Source: Deltaproteobacteria bacterium
GTDB taxonomy: Bacteria; Desulfobacterota; Binatia; DP-6
Reading direction: 5' to 3'
Length of the DNA stretch: 64,000 nucleotides
Assembly: GCA_005879795.1 (NCBI GenBank)
Contig: VBKJ01000129.1
Location: forward strand, 65,931-129,930
The translations under genes were made by a program, and so were the position numbers. Below, one piece after another: positions 51,295-59,747 of the stretch (the stretch's first letter is position 1; every line of letters begins with the position of its first letter). The notes under the pieces were generated by a model. The model was not told where the DNA came from and did not search any database. It was given only the letters and a program-made list of their open reading frames with translations.

Positions 51295-53712
51295 CTAGTG
51301 ATACATCTCCATGAGCTCGATGATGCCGAGGCTCTTCATCCCGTCGAAGAGGTAGCCCTTCACCTCCTTGACGGTCGCCATCTCGAGCACGTCGCGCGCG
51401 ATGTTGCGCGCCGCCGGGTAGGAGACCGAGCGGATGATGCGCTTGATGACCGGGATGAAGAACGGGCCCATGGAGAGGTCGTCGAGCCCGAAGCCGAGGA
51501 GGACCAGCGTGCATTGCGGGTCGGCGGCCATCTCGCCGCACATGCCGACCCACTTGCCGGCACCCTTGGCCGCCTGCACCACCTCGTGCACCGCGCTCAG
51601 CACGGCCGGATGGAGCGGCTCGTAGAGCGGCGCGACTTTTCGGTTGTTCCTGTCGACCGCGAGCAGGTACTGGATCAGGTCGTTGGTGCCGATCGAGAAG
51701 AAGTCGACCTCGCGGATCAGCTGGTGGGCGAGCGCCACCGCCGACGGCACCTCCACCATCATCCCGACCTGCACCCCGGGCTCGAATTCGCGGCCCTCGC
51801 GCGCGAGCTCCTCCTTCGCCTCCGCGAGCAGCTCCTTGGCGCGCCGGATCTCCTCCACGCTCGAGATCATCGGGAACATGACGCGCACGCGGCCGAGCAC
51901 GGCGGCGCGCAGGATGGCGCGCAGCTGCATCTTGAAGAACTCCGGTATCTCCAGCGAGATCCTGATCGACCGCCAGCCGAGGTACGGGTTGTCCTCGCGC
52001 GGCACCTGCATGTAGGCGGGGTACTTGTCGGCGCCCACGTCGAGCGTGCGGATGGTGACCGGCCGGCCCTCCATGCCGCGCACCACGCGCGCGTAGAGCT
52101 GGTACTGCTCCTCCTCGTTGGGGAACTCGCGGTAGGTGAGGAAGGGGAACTCGGTGCGGTAGAGGCCCACCCCCTGGGCGCCGTGGCGGTGGGCTAAGAG
52201 CAGATCCGCGATCAGGCCGATGTTGGCGTAGAGGGAGAGGCGCCGGCCGTCGCTCGTCTCGGCCGGGAGGTGCTTCAGCGTCTCCAGCTGTTGGTTGAAG
52301 GCGCTGTACTCGCGCTCTAGGCGCTCGTACTCGCGCGCCACGTCGACCGGCGGGTTCACGTACACCACGCCCGAGTTGCCGTCGACGATCAGGTCGTCGC
52401 CCTCCTGCACGGTCTCGGTCAGGTGCTCGCAGCCGACGACGGTGGGGATCTCGAACGACTTGGCGAGGATCGAGGCGTGCGAGGTGACGCCGCCGGTGGC
52501 GAGGGCGATGCCACACAGGTGCTCGTGCTCGATGAGCGACAGGTCGGAGAGCGTCAGCTCCTCCGCGACCAGCACGCTGTCCTTGTCGAGCGGGCGCTCG
52601 GGCTCGGGGACCCCGCGCAGGTTGCGCAGGATGCGGAGGCCGACGTCCTTCACGTCGACCGCCCGGTCGCGCAGGTAGCCGTCCGACATGCGCACGAACT
52701 GCTCGACGTATTCCTCGACCACGCCCTTGAGCGCCGCCTCGGCCGCCAGGCCGCCGTGGACCGCGGCCTCGACCTTGCGCCCGAAGCCCGGGTCCTCGAG
52801 CATCAGGCGGTGGGCGTCGATGATGCCGCCGTCGAACTCGGGGAGCCGCTTCGCGAGCCGCTCCTTCAGGTGGTCGAGCTCGGCCATCGACTGCTTGAGC
52901 GCGCGCTTGAAGCGCCGCTTCTCCTCCTCGGGATGGTCGGCGCGCTTCTCCTCGACCAGCTCGAAGCTGACCGGCGGCTCGAGGAGGTGCGCCCGGCCGC
53001 GGCCGAAGCCGGGGGCCGCGGGCAGCCCGTTGAGCCGCGCGCGCCCGGGCGCCGCCGCCTCGGCCCGGTCCGGGGCCTTCTCGTAGGCCTGGAGGCGCTT
53101 GATGGCCGCCACCATCCGGCGCCGGAACTCGCGCCGCTCGTTCTCCTTGCTCTTCAGGTCCTCCATCAGGCGCGCGGTCACGATGATCGGGCCCACCTTG
53201 GTGGCGATCTCGCGCAGGATGCGGATCTCGTGCGGGGAGAACCTGCGGCGCCGGAGCGTCTGCACGACCAGCACGCCGATCGGCGTGCCGCGCTCGATGA
53301 TCGGCACGCCGAGGAAGGAGTGGTACTTCTCCTCGCCGGTCTCCGGGAAGAACTTGAAGCGAGGGTGCGTGATCGCATCCACCGCCAGCACCGGCTCGAG
53401 CTTCTCGATCGCCATACCGGTGAGCCCCTCCTCGACGCTCATCGTCACCTTGCCGATGGAGCCTCGATCGAGGCCGATGGTCGCCCACAGCGTGAGGCGC
53501 TGCGCGCGCGGATCGAGGATGTAGAGCGAGCAGACGTCGGTGCCTACCCGCTCGGCGACCACCTCGACGATGCGCTGGAGGGTCTCCTGGAGGTCCTCGG
53601 AGCGCGCCGTGATGGCGCTGATGTCCTCGAGGACGGTGAGGCCGTGCGCGCGCTTCGCCGTCTTCTCGGCACGGCGCCGCGCCCGAGCCTGCCTGCGAGT
53701 CTCCGCCTCCAT
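51295..53712 (-). CDS. ptsP: Phosphoenolpyruvate-protein phosphotransferase PtsP (EI-Ntr)
   Basis: An 805-residue nitrogen-PTS enzyme I. Order: a GAF domain (residues ~20-165, 'LEDISAITARSEDLQETLQRIVEVVAERVGTDVCSLYIL' region), the EI N-domain, the phosphohistidine swivel 'LATGGVTSHASILAKSFEIPTVVG' and the PEP-binding TIM barrel with 'VGLYRTEFPFL', 'IRTLDVGADK' and 'FSIGTNDLIQYLLAVDR'. It passes phosphate from PEP to NPr, linking nitrogen or potassium status to transcription. NPr and IIA-Ntr are not in the window. Compared with the usual ~750 residues there is extra sequence after the GAF domain. Confidence 0.93.
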   Translation of the reverse strand: MEAETRRQARARRRAEKTAKRAHGLTVLEDISAITARSEDLQETLQRIVEVVAERVGTDVCSLYILDPRAQRLTLWATIGLDRGSIGKVTMSVEEGLTGMAIEKLEPVLAVDAITHPRFKFFPETGEEKYHSFLGVPIIERGTPIGVLVVQTLRRRRFSPHEIRILREIATKVGPIIVTARLMEDLKSKENERREFRRRMVAAIKRLQAYEKAPDRAEAAAPGRARLNGLPAAPGFGRGRAHLLEPPVSFELVEEKRADHPEEEKRRFKRALKQSMAELDHLKERLAKRLPEFDGGIIDAHRLMLEDPGFGRKVEAAVHGGLAAEAALKGVVEEYVEQFVRMSDGYLRDRAVDVKDVGLRILRNLRGVPEPERPLDKDSVLVAEELTLSDLSLIEHEHLCGIALATGGVTSHASILAKSFEIPTVVGCEHLTETVQEGDDLIVDGNSGVVYVNPPVDVAREYERLEREYSAFNQQLETLKHLPAETSDGRRLSLYANIGLIADLLLAHRHGAQGVGLYRTEFPFLTYREFPNEEEQYQLYARVVRGMEGRPVTIRTLDVGADKYPAYMQVPREDNPYLGWRSIRISLEIPEFFKMQLRAILRAAVLGRVRVMFPMISSVEEIRRAKELLAEAKEELAREGREFEPGVQVGMMVEVPSAVALAHQLIREVDFFSIGTNDLIQYLLAVDRNNRKVAPLYEPLHPAVLSAVHEVVQAAKGAGKWVGMCGEMAADPQCTLVLLGFGLDDLSMGPFFIPVIKRIIRSVSYPAARNIARDVLEMATVKEVKGYLFDGMKSLGIIELMEMYH

Positions 53713-53726
53713 GAGGAACGCGCGCG

Positions 53727-53755
53727 ATCTTAGCGGGCGGCCCTCCGAGCCTCAA
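53727..53755 (-). promoter_or_regulatory. Promoter of ptsP, short leader
   Basis: Minus strand: TTGAGG (53755-53750), 17-nt spacer, TAAGAT (53732-53727), then 14 nt to the ATG, leaving a leader of about 7-8 nt without a Shine-Dalgarno. Confidence 0.5.
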
Positions 53756-53878
53756 TGCGCGCCGCGGCGAACGATCCGCCCGGCACGGCCGGCACCGCGA
53801 GCGCCTCCACGACCGTCTCCAACCCGCCCGGGGCCCGTCCCCGGGGAAGGCTCCCACGGGACACGGGGAAGGGAGACG

Positions 53879-54742
53879 TCACGCGGCCAGCGCGAAGGCC
53901 ACCGCCGCGTAGCTGACGCTTTGCTCGTAGTCGCCGGTCACCTCGAGCGAGGTCGTGTACGCGAGCCGCTCGCCGCGCGCGCCGGCCGGCAGAGCGCGCA
54001 GCAGCACCTCGATCGGGTGCCGCCCGCAGATGGTGGCCCCGGTCTCCTCGACCCAGGCGACGAAACCGTCGGCGTCGCACGCGACGATGCGCTCGAGCGC
54101 GCCCTCGTCCAGGCGACGCACCGCCGCCGCGACGGTTCGCGCGTCCGTCGGCGGCACGGGCAGGTAGTCGAAGCGGCGACCGTAGTGGACGAGGTCCGAG
54201 CTCGCGACCAGGAGCGTCCCGGGCCCGAGCAGGGAACGGAGCGCGGGGGCGAGGGCCACCGCGTCGCCGGGCTCCAGTGCGCCCACGAGGAGCGGCACGA
54301 GCGCGCACTCGGGCGCCAGGCCCTGGAGCAGCGGGAGCTGGATCTCCAGCGCGTGTTCGCGCATGAAGACCGCCGGGTTCGGACGCACGAGCGGCGCGCG
54401 CGCGAGGGCCGCCGCCGCCTCGGCGTCGATCGGCACGACCCCGAGCGGCGTGCGGTAGCCGCTCATCGGCAGGAGGGCCGCGCCGCGGAAATCCGCGAAG
54501 TGGCTCGGACCGAGCACGACGGCACGGCGGACGCCGGCGCCGGCCGCGGCGAAGCCGCGGGCCGCGGTCGGCCCGGAGTATTGATAGGCCGCGTGCGGGA
54601 CGACGACGGCGACCACGCCGGGCTGCGGGGCGCCCCCGGCGTCGAGCAGCTCGCGGACAATTCGGTCGAGGGCATGCCGATCCGCCGGGTACCAGCGGCC
54701 CGCGAGGTGCGACTCCTTGATCGACGGGAGGGGCCCGGCCAT
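53879..54742 (-). CDS. MEMO1-family protein (AmmeMemoRadiSam system protein B-like)
   Basis: A 287-residue member of the MEMO/extradiol-dioxygenase-like superfamily. Visible are 'LAGRWYPAD' near the N-terminus, 'VVPHAAYQYSGPTAARGFA' with the first histidine, 'VVLGPSHFADFRGAAL', 'REHALEIQLPLLQGLAPEC' and 'VASSDLVHYG'. Human MEMO1 binds a metal at the equivalent His/Asp/Cys site. In bacteria it often sits with AmmeMemoRadiSam A and a radical SAM gene; these are not adjacent here. The ATG overlaps the stop of the upstream zinc-ribbon gene (ATGA). Confidence 0.88.
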   Translation of the reverse strand: MAGPLPSIKESHLAGRWYPADRHALDRIVRELLDAGGAPQPGVVAVVVPHAAYQYSGPTAARGFAAAGAGVRRAVVLGPSHFADFRGAALLPMSGYRTPLGVVPIDAEAAAALARAPLVRPNPAVFMREHALEIQLPLLQGLAPECALVPLLVGALEPGDAVALAPALRSLLGPGTLLVASSDLVHYGRRFDYLPVPPTDARTVAAAVRRLDEGALERIVACDADGFVAWVEETGATICGRHPIEVLLRALPAGARGERLAYTTSLEVTGDYEQSVSYAAVAFALAA

Positions 54743-55041
54743 CAGGGTCCGCCCCCTGCGCTCATGCCGCCGAGCTCTCCGCGGTCGCCGAAGGCGAGCC
54801 ACAGGCGCTGCACGTCGGGGCGGGTGAAGCAGGCGGGACAGCTCACCACCTCGAGGGTGTCGAGGAGCCGGCGGTACGTGAGCGGCGCCTCGTCGTCGCG
54901 GCGACGGCGGGTCGCCTCGCCCGTGCGCCCCGTGTGCAGGACGTAGTGCCCGACGGTGTAGCCGGTACGCGTGTGGCGGGTGCCCCGGACCGTGGCACCG
55001 CACTGGCTGCAGCGGAGCCCGCCGCTCTCCTCCGGACCCAT
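54742..55041 (-). CDS. Small zinc-ribbon protein coupled to MEMO1
   Basis: A 99-residue protein with 'LRCSQCGATVRGTRHTRTGYTVGHYVLHTGRTGE' and, further on, 'EVVSCPACFTRP', giving a CxxC...CxxC set with a long, His- and Arg-rich insert. I do not recognise a named family. Its stop overlaps the MEMO1 start. The ATG follows a promoter-like pair by 7 nt and the gene is divergent from PBP1A. Confidence 0.6.
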   Translation of the reverse strand: MGPEESGGLRCSQCGATVRGTRHTRTGYTVGHYVLHTGRTGEATRRRRDDEAPLTYRRLLDTLEVVSCPACFTRPDVQRLWLAFGDRGELGGMSAGGGP

Positions 55042-55048
55042 CGCCCGA

Positions 55049-55078
55049 GCTGTACGGAGAAAGGCGTCGGCGAGTCAA
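55049..55078 (-). promoter_or_regulatory. Leaderless-type promoter of the zinc-ribbon-MEMO1 unit
   Basis: Minus strand: TTGACT (55078-55073), 18-nt spacer, TACAGC (55054-55049), then 7 nt to the ATG at 55041. Confidence 0.45.
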
Positions 55079-55101
55079 CCGCGCGGTGCGCCCGAGCGCC
55101 T

Positions 55102-55131
55102 TTGACCGCCCCCCGGCGCAGCCGCTAACTT
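55102..55131 (+). promoter_or_regulatory. Promoter of the PBP1A gene
   Basis: TTGACC (55102-55107), 18-nt spacer, TAACTT (55126-55131), then 14 nt to the ATG at 55146, which is preceded by GAAGG. Confidence 0.4.
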
Positions 55132-55145
55132 GCCGGCCGCGAAGG

Positions 55146-57470
55146 ATGGCGAGGCGACGGCGACGTTTCGGGTTGCTCGGGCGCATCGCCCTGTGGACCG
55201 CCGCGGTGGGCGGGCTGGCGGCGGGCCTCCTGGGCTTCGTCCTCTATCGGGAGATCACGGCCGACCTGCCGCCGGTCGACCAGATCCTGCACTACAAGCC
55301 GCCGGTCACCACCCGCATCTACGCCGACGACGGCACCCTGATCGGCGAGTTCTACGTCGAGCGCCGCTATCTGGTCCCACTCGACCGCATCCCGCAGCAC
55401 GTGCGGCTGGCGTTCCTGGCCGCCGAGGACGCCGACTTCTACCGCCACCGCGGCGTCGACCCCGAGGGCATCGCGCGCGCCCTGGTGGCGAACCTCTTTC
55501 ACGGCCACGTAGTCCAGGGCGGCAGCACGATCACGCAGCAGGTGGTGAAGGCTCTCCTGCTCAGTCCGGAGCGGAGCTACGAGCGCAAGCTGAAGGAGCT
55601 CGTCCTGGCGTTCCGTCTCGAGGCGAAGCTCTCCAAGGACGACATCCTCTACCTCTATCTGAACCAGATCTACTTCGGGGCGGGCGCCTACGGCGTGGCC
55701 GCCGCGGCGCGCGAGTTCTTCGACACGAGCCTCGAGGACCTGACGATCGCGCAGGCGGCGGTCCTGGCCGGCCTGCCGCAGGCGCCGAGCCGCTACGATC
55801 CGCAGCGCCACCCCCAGCACGCGGTCGCGCGGCAGCACTACGTCCTCCAGCGCATGCGCGAGAACGGATTCATCACCCCCCAGCAGCAGGCGGCGGCGCT
55901 CACCGAGCAGCTCGTGTTCGCGCCGCGCCGGCCGGCGACCTACCTCGCCGCGCCCTGGTACGTCGAGCACGTCCGGCGGCTGCTCGAGGAGCGCTACGGC
56001 GGCACGGCGCCCTACCAGCTCGGCCTCCAGGTCTACACGGCGGTCGACGTCGGCATACAGAAGGCGGCCGAGGACGCGGTGCGCGCCGGCCTCCGCGAGC
56101 TCGACGCCCGGCAGGGCTTCCGCGGGCCGCTCCGCCACCTCGATCCCAAGAAGATCGACGCCCTCCTCGCCCGCGAAGCCGCCACCAAGCCGCTCGATGC
56201 GGGCCGCGCGCGCGGCGTGGTCACCGAGCTGCGCCCGCAGGCGCTCGGCATCCGCACGGCGTGGGAGAAGGGATGGCTGCCGGCCTCCGCGCTCACCTGG
56301 GGCACGCGGCGGCTCGCGCCGAGCGCCTTCAAGCCGGGCGACGTGATCGCGGTCACCGTCACCGAGGAGGCGGTCGGCGGCGAGGCGCGCTTCGCGCTCG
56401 ACCAGGAGCCGCAGGTGGAGGGCGCGCTGGTCGCGATCGACCCCTACACCGGCCAGGTGAAGGCGATGGTCGGCGGCTACGACTTCCGCCGCAGCCAGTT
56501 CAACCGGGCCGTGCAGGCGAGGCGGCAGCCCGGCTCGGCCTTCAAACCGCTCATCTACGCGTGCGCGATCGACCACGGCTACACCCCGGCGTCGATCGTG
56601 CTCGACGCGCCGATCACGCTCCCGGACGGCAACCGGCCGCCCTGGATGCCGCGCAACTTCGAGGAGAAGTACTACGGGCCGACGCCGCTCCGCTACGCGC
56701 TCGCCCGCTCGCTCAACACGGTCACCGTGCGGCTCGTCGACCAGATGGGGCTCAAGGAGGTGCTCCGCTCGCTGTCCCGCTTCGGGCTCTCGGGCGTGCC
56801 GCCGCCCAACCTCTCGATCGCCCTCGGCAGCATGGAGACGACGCCGCTCGACCTCGTGCGCGCCTACGGCGTGTTCGCGACCCTCGGCAAGCGCTTCGAG
56901 CCCATCTTCATTACGCGCGTGACCGACCTCGAAGGCAACCCGCTCGACTTCTCCGGCACGCGTCCCCGCTTCGAGCGCGTCATGAGCCCGGCGACCGCGT
57001 ACGTCATGACGAGCATGCTCGAGACGGTCGTGCAGCACGGCACCGGGCGCCGGGCGGCCGAGCTCGGGCGGCCCGTGGCGGGCAAGACGGGCACCACCAA
57101 CGACACGCACGACGCCTGGTTCATCGGCTTCACGCCGGACCTGCTCGCCGGCGTGTGGGTGGGCTTCGACGCGGAACGCTCGCTCGGCAAGCCGGAGACG
57201 GGCGGCCACGCCGCGGCGCCCATCTGGACCGCGTTCATGAAGCAGGCGGTGGCCGGCCGGCCGGTGATCGACTTCCCCGTGCCCGAGGGCGTGACCTTCG
57301 CGCAGATCGACCGCGCCACGGGGCTCCGCGCCGTGGCGGGACGGGAGTCGGAGCTCGAGGTGTTCGTGAAGGGCTCCGAGCCGACGGAGTACGCGGCGGC
57401 ACCCGAGGCGGAGCCGGCGAACCCGGAGCTGGAGCAGGAGCAGGATGGCGTGCCGGAGGGCGCGGACTGA
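55146..57470 (+). CDS. mrcA: Penicillin-binding protein 1A (bifunctional transglycosylase/transpeptidase)
   Basis: A 774-residue cell-wall synthase. One membrane helix (residues ~13-33) is followed by the GT51 domain with 'AFLAAEDADFYRHRGVDPEGIARA', where the catalytic Glu lies in AAED, and 'GGSTITQQVVKALLL'. A long linker/OB-like insert (~300-430) is typical of PBP1A. The transpeptidase motifs are SxxK in 'RQPGSAFKPLIYA', SxN in 'ARSLNTVTVRLV' and KTG in 'VAGKTGTTNDTHDAWFIG'. The end is an acidic, Glu/Pro-rich tail. It converges on the deacetylase gene with 1 nt between stops. Confidence 0.94.
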   Translation: MARRRRRFGLLGRIALWTAAVGGLAAGLLGFVLYREITADLPPVDQILHYKPPVTTRIYADDGTLIGEFYVERRYLVPLDRIPQHVRLAFLAAEDADFYRHRGVDPEGIARALVANLFHGHVVQGGSTITQQVVKALLLSPERSYERKLKELVLAFRLEAKLSKDDILYLYLNQIYFGAGAYGVAAAAREFFDTSLEDLTIAQAAVLAGLPQAPSRYDPQRHPQHAVARQHYVLQRMRENGFITPQQQAAALTEQLVFAPRRPATYLAAPWYVEHVRRLLEERYGGTAPYQLGLQVYTAVDVGIQKAAEDAVRAGLRELDARQGFRGPLRHLDPKKIDALLAREAATKPLDAGRARGVVTELRPQALGIRTAWEKGWLPASALTWGTRRLAPSAFKPGDVIAVTVTEEAVGGEARFALDQEPQVEGALVAIDPYTGQVKAMVGGYDFRRSQFNRAVQARRQPGSAFKPLIYACAIDHGYTPASIVLDAPITLPDGNRPPWMPRNFEEKYYGPTPLRYALARSLNTVTVRLVDQMGLKEVLRSLSRFGLSGVPPPNLSIALGSMETTPLDLVRAYGVFATLGKRFEPIFITRVTDLEGNPLDFSGTRPRFERVMSPATAYVMTSMLETVVQHGTGRRAAELGRPVAGKTGTTNDTHDAWFIGFTPDLLAGVWVGFDAERSLGKPETGGHAAAPIWTAFMKQAVAGRPVIDFPVPEGVTFAQIDRATGLRAVAGRESELEVFVKGSEPTEYAAAPEAEPANPELEQEQDGVPEGAD

Positions 57471-57471
57471 T

Positions 57472-58497
57472 CTACAGCCGCCAGTACGGTGCCTGCGCGG
57501 CGCGCACCGGCGCTAGCACGCGCTCGGCCCGCCGGGCGTCGCCCGTCATCGGGGGCGGCGGGCGCTCCGCGCCGCGCATCGCCGCCAGTGTCGCGTCCAC
57601 GCCCTCGACGATCGCCGCGAGATCGTAGCCGCCCTCGAGCACGGCGGCGAGGCGGCCGCGGGCGCACTCCCCGGCGAGCTCGACGCAGGCGCGCGCCATC
57701 GCTGCGAAGCCCGCGGGCGTCACCTCCATCCCGCCCAGCGGATCGCGATGGTCGCAGTCGAAGCCGGCGGAGACGAGCACGAACCCGGGCGCGAACTGGC
57801 GCAGCACGGGAGCCACGACTTCCGTGAACGCCCGCACGTACTCCGCGTCCCCGAAGCCGGCGGGGAACGGCAGGTTGAGCGTCCGCCCCGCGCCCGGGCC
57901 GCGCCCCACCTCGTCGGCCGCTCCGGTCCCCGGGTAGTACGGATACTGGTGGGTCGAGACGTAGAGCACGTCGGGATCGCTCTCGAAGAGGTGTTGCGTG
58001 CCGTTGCCGTGATGCAGGTCCCAGTCGACGATCGCCACGCGCCCGACGCCCCGGGTCCTGAGCCACGCGGCCGCGAGCGCCACGTTGTTGAAGAGGCAGA
58101 AGCCCATGGCGCGCTCGCGCTCGGCGTGGTGCCCCGGCGGGCGCACGAGCGCGAAGCCGTTCTGCACCTGCCCCGCCAGCACCGCCTCGCACACGACGAG
58201 GAGGCTTCCCGCCGCGAGCCGCGCGGCCTCCCAGGAGTCGGCCGAAGTCGCGGTGTCCGGATCGAAGACGACGCGCGCGCGCCCGGCGCTCGCCGCCACG
58301 CGCTCGATGTGGGCCGCGGGATGGACGAGCGCGAGCTCCTCCTCGGCGGCGGCTCGCGCGCCCAGATGGACCAGGTCGCGCGCGTCGCCGAGATGGTCGA
58401 GCAGCACGCGCAGGCGGTCGGGCCGCTCGGGGTGGCCGCGCCCCGGATCGTGCGCCAGCATGCGCCGGTCGACGACGACCGCCGTACCGCCTGCCAT
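57472..58497 (-). CDS. Histone deacetylase-superfamily protein (AcuC/APAH-like)
   Basis: A 341-residue arginase/deacetylase-fold zinc hydrolase. The active-site blocks are 'VRPPGHHAERERAMGFCLFNNVALAA' (the His-His pair), 'VDWDLHHGNGTQHLF' (zinc Asp and His), 'SAGFDCDHRDPLGGMEV' (second zinc Asp) and 'LEGGYDLAA'. Bacterial members deacetylate acetyl-lysine (AcuC on acetyl-CoA synthetase) or acetylpolyamines. With several CoA ligases in the window, an AcuC-like role is attractive but unproven. The ATG follows a TATCGT -10 box by 8 nt, back to back with the tatB promoter. Confidence 0.88.
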   Translation of the reverse strand: MAGGTAVVVDRRMLAHDPGRGHPERPDRLRVLLDHLGDARDLVHLGARAAAEEELALVHPAAHIERVAASAGRARVVFDPDTATSADSWEAARLAAGSLLVVCEAVLAGQVQNGFALVRPPGHHAERERAMGFCLFNNVALAAAWLRTRGVGRVAIVDWDLHHGNGTQHLFESDPDVLYVSTHQYPYYPGTGAADEVGRGPGAGRTLNLPFPAGFGDAEYVRAFTEVVAPVLRQFAPGFVLVSAGFDCDHRDPLGGMEVTPAGFAAMARACVELAGECARGRLAAVLEGGYDLAAIVEGVDATLAAMRGAERPPPPMTGDARRAERVLAPVRAAQAPYWRL

Positions 58498-58505
58498 CGC
58501 TGCCG

Positions 58506-58534
58506 ACGATAGCAGAGGGGTCGCGCGCGGTGAA
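58506..58534 (-). promoter_or_regulatory. Leaderless-type promoter of the deacetylase gene
   Basis: Minus strand: TTCACC (58534-58529), 17-nt spacer, TATCGT (58511-58506), then 8 nt to the ATG at 58497. Its -35 box touches the -35 box of the tatB promoter. Confidence 0.5.
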
Positions 58535-58563
58535 TTGACACCACGCATCCTTTTCCTTACGCT
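58535..58563 (+). promoter_or_regulatory. Leaderless-type promoter of tatB-tatC
   Basis: TTGACA (58535-58540, consensus), 17-nt spacer, TACGCT (58558-58563), then 8 nt to the ATG at 58572. No Shine-Dalgarno is possible on such a message. Confidence 0.6.
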
Positions 58564-58571
58564 CGCGCGCG

Positions 58572-58844
58572 ATGTTCGGGATCGGGATGCCCGAGCTGCT
58601 CGTGATCCTGGTGGTCGCGCTCGTGGTGCTCGGTCCGAAGCGACTGCCGGAGGTGGCGCGCACGCTGGGCAAGACGCTGGCCGAGTTCCGCCGTCAGACC
58701 GCCGACATCGTGGACGAGTTCCAGGTCCAGGCGATGCTCGAGGACGAGCCGCCGCGCCGGCCGCCCGGGCCCGCGCCGGCCCCCGGCGCGACGCCGACCA
58801 CGGCCCCGGCCGCTCCTGCCAAGCCGGAATCGGGCAGCGCCTGA
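58572..58844 (+). CDS. tatB: Sec-independent translocase subunit TatB (TatA/B family)
   Basis: A 90-residue protein with one N-terminal helix ('MPELLVILVVALVVLGPKRLPEVARTLGK'), the FG-like hinge GPKRLPE, then an amphipathic helix ('LAEFRRQTADIVDEFQVQAML') and a Pro/Ala-rich tail. The Glu in the helix and the length favour TatB over TatA. It delivers folded proteins with twin-arginine signals, such as the amine oxidase at 4349-5821, to TatC, whose gene starts 7 nt on. Confidence 0.88.
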   Translation: MFGIGMPELLVILVVALVVLGPKRLPEVARTLGKTLAEFRRQTADIVDEFQVQAMLEDEPPRRPPGPAPAPGATPTTAPAAPAKPESGSA

Positions 58845-58851
58845 CCCGCCC

Positions 58852-59628
58852 GTGCCCGGCCGCGTGGGGCCAGAGCACGATGTGCGCATGCCCCTCACCG
58901 CGCACCTCGAGGAGCTGCGCTGGCGCATCATCCGCGTCCTGGTGGCGCTCGGGCTCGCCTTCGGCGTCTGCTACTGGTTCGCCGAGGCGCTCTTCGGGTT
59001 CCTGCTCCGCCCGCTCGCCGCGGTCCACCCCGACCAGGCGCTCGTCATCGGCACCGGCGTGACCGAGGCCTTCTTCACCAAGCTCAAGGTCTCGTTCATC
59101 GCCGCCGTCTTCCTGGCGAGCCCGATCGTCTTCTTCCAGGCCTGGCGCTTCGTGGCGCCCGGGCTCTACGACAGCGAGAGGCGCCTCGCCCTCCCCTTCG
59201 CGGGGGCGGCGTCGTTCTTCTTCGTGCTCGGCGCCTCGTTCTGTTACGGGCTCGTCTTCCCGGTCGGCTTCCGCTTCTTCCTCGCCGAATACGCGTCGAT
59301 AGGCGTGTCGCCCGAGATCCGCATCAGCGAGTACCTGACCTTCGCGAGCCGCATGCTGCTCGCCTTCGGCATCACCTTCGAGCTGCCGGTGGTGACCTTC
59401 TTCCTGGCGCGCGTGGGGCTGGTCACCCACCGGACGCTCCTCGGGACGTGGCGCTACGCGACCGTCGTCATCTTCATCGTGGCCGCCGCGCTGACGCCGG
59501 GCCCCGATGTCGCCTCCCAGCTCCTCATGGCCACGCCGCTCCTGGTGCTCTACTGGCTCAGCATCGGGATCGCGTGGCTCGTGGCGCGTCCCGCGCCGGC
59601 GGTGGTGGCGGCGCGGAGCGAGGGCTAG
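58852..59628 (+). CDS. tatC: Sec-independent translocase subunit TatC
   Basis: A 258-residue protein with six membrane helices. The family N-terminus is 'MPLTAHLEELRWRIIRVL', the periplasmic loop carries 'FFTKLKVSFIAAVFLASPIVFFQAWRFVAPGLY', and 'PDVASQLLMATPLLVLYWLSI' ends it. TatC recognises the RR motif and nucleates TatA assembly. The GTG at 58852 gives 12 extra residues before 'MPLTAHLEEL'; the ATG at 58888 is an equally good start. The stop TAG lies in an 11-bp palindrome. Confidence 0.93.
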   Translation: MPGRVGPEHDVRMPLTAHLEELRWRIIRVLVALGLAFGVCYWFAEALFGFLLRPLAAVHPDQALVIGTGVTEAFFTKLKVSFIAAVFLASPIVFFQAWRFVAPGLYDSERRLALPFAGAASFFFVLGASFCYGLVFPVGFRFFLAEYASIGVSPEIRISEYLTFASRMLLAFGITFELPVVTFFLARVGLVTHRTLLGTWRYATVVIFIVAAALTPGPDVASQLLMATPLLVLYWLSIGIAWLVARPAPAVVAARSEG

Positions 59629-59648
59629 GAGTCCGGACGGACTCCTAG
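59625..59648. terminator. Perfect 11-bp palindrome at the tatC stop
   Basis: CTAGGAGTCCG (59625-59635), 2-nt centre, CGGACTCCTAG (59638-59648). The stop codon TAG is part of the left arm. No T-run follows. The CTAG ends and stop-codon overlap parallel the larger palindrome behind groEL. Confidence 0.5.
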
Positions 59649-59747
59649 GACGCGATCGGGGGACGCCGCCGGCCCTGCGCACGGGATGGAGGGTAGCGGG
59701 CCGGCCGGTTAGCGTCGTCGTGAAGCCGCACGACAGGAGGATCCCCG

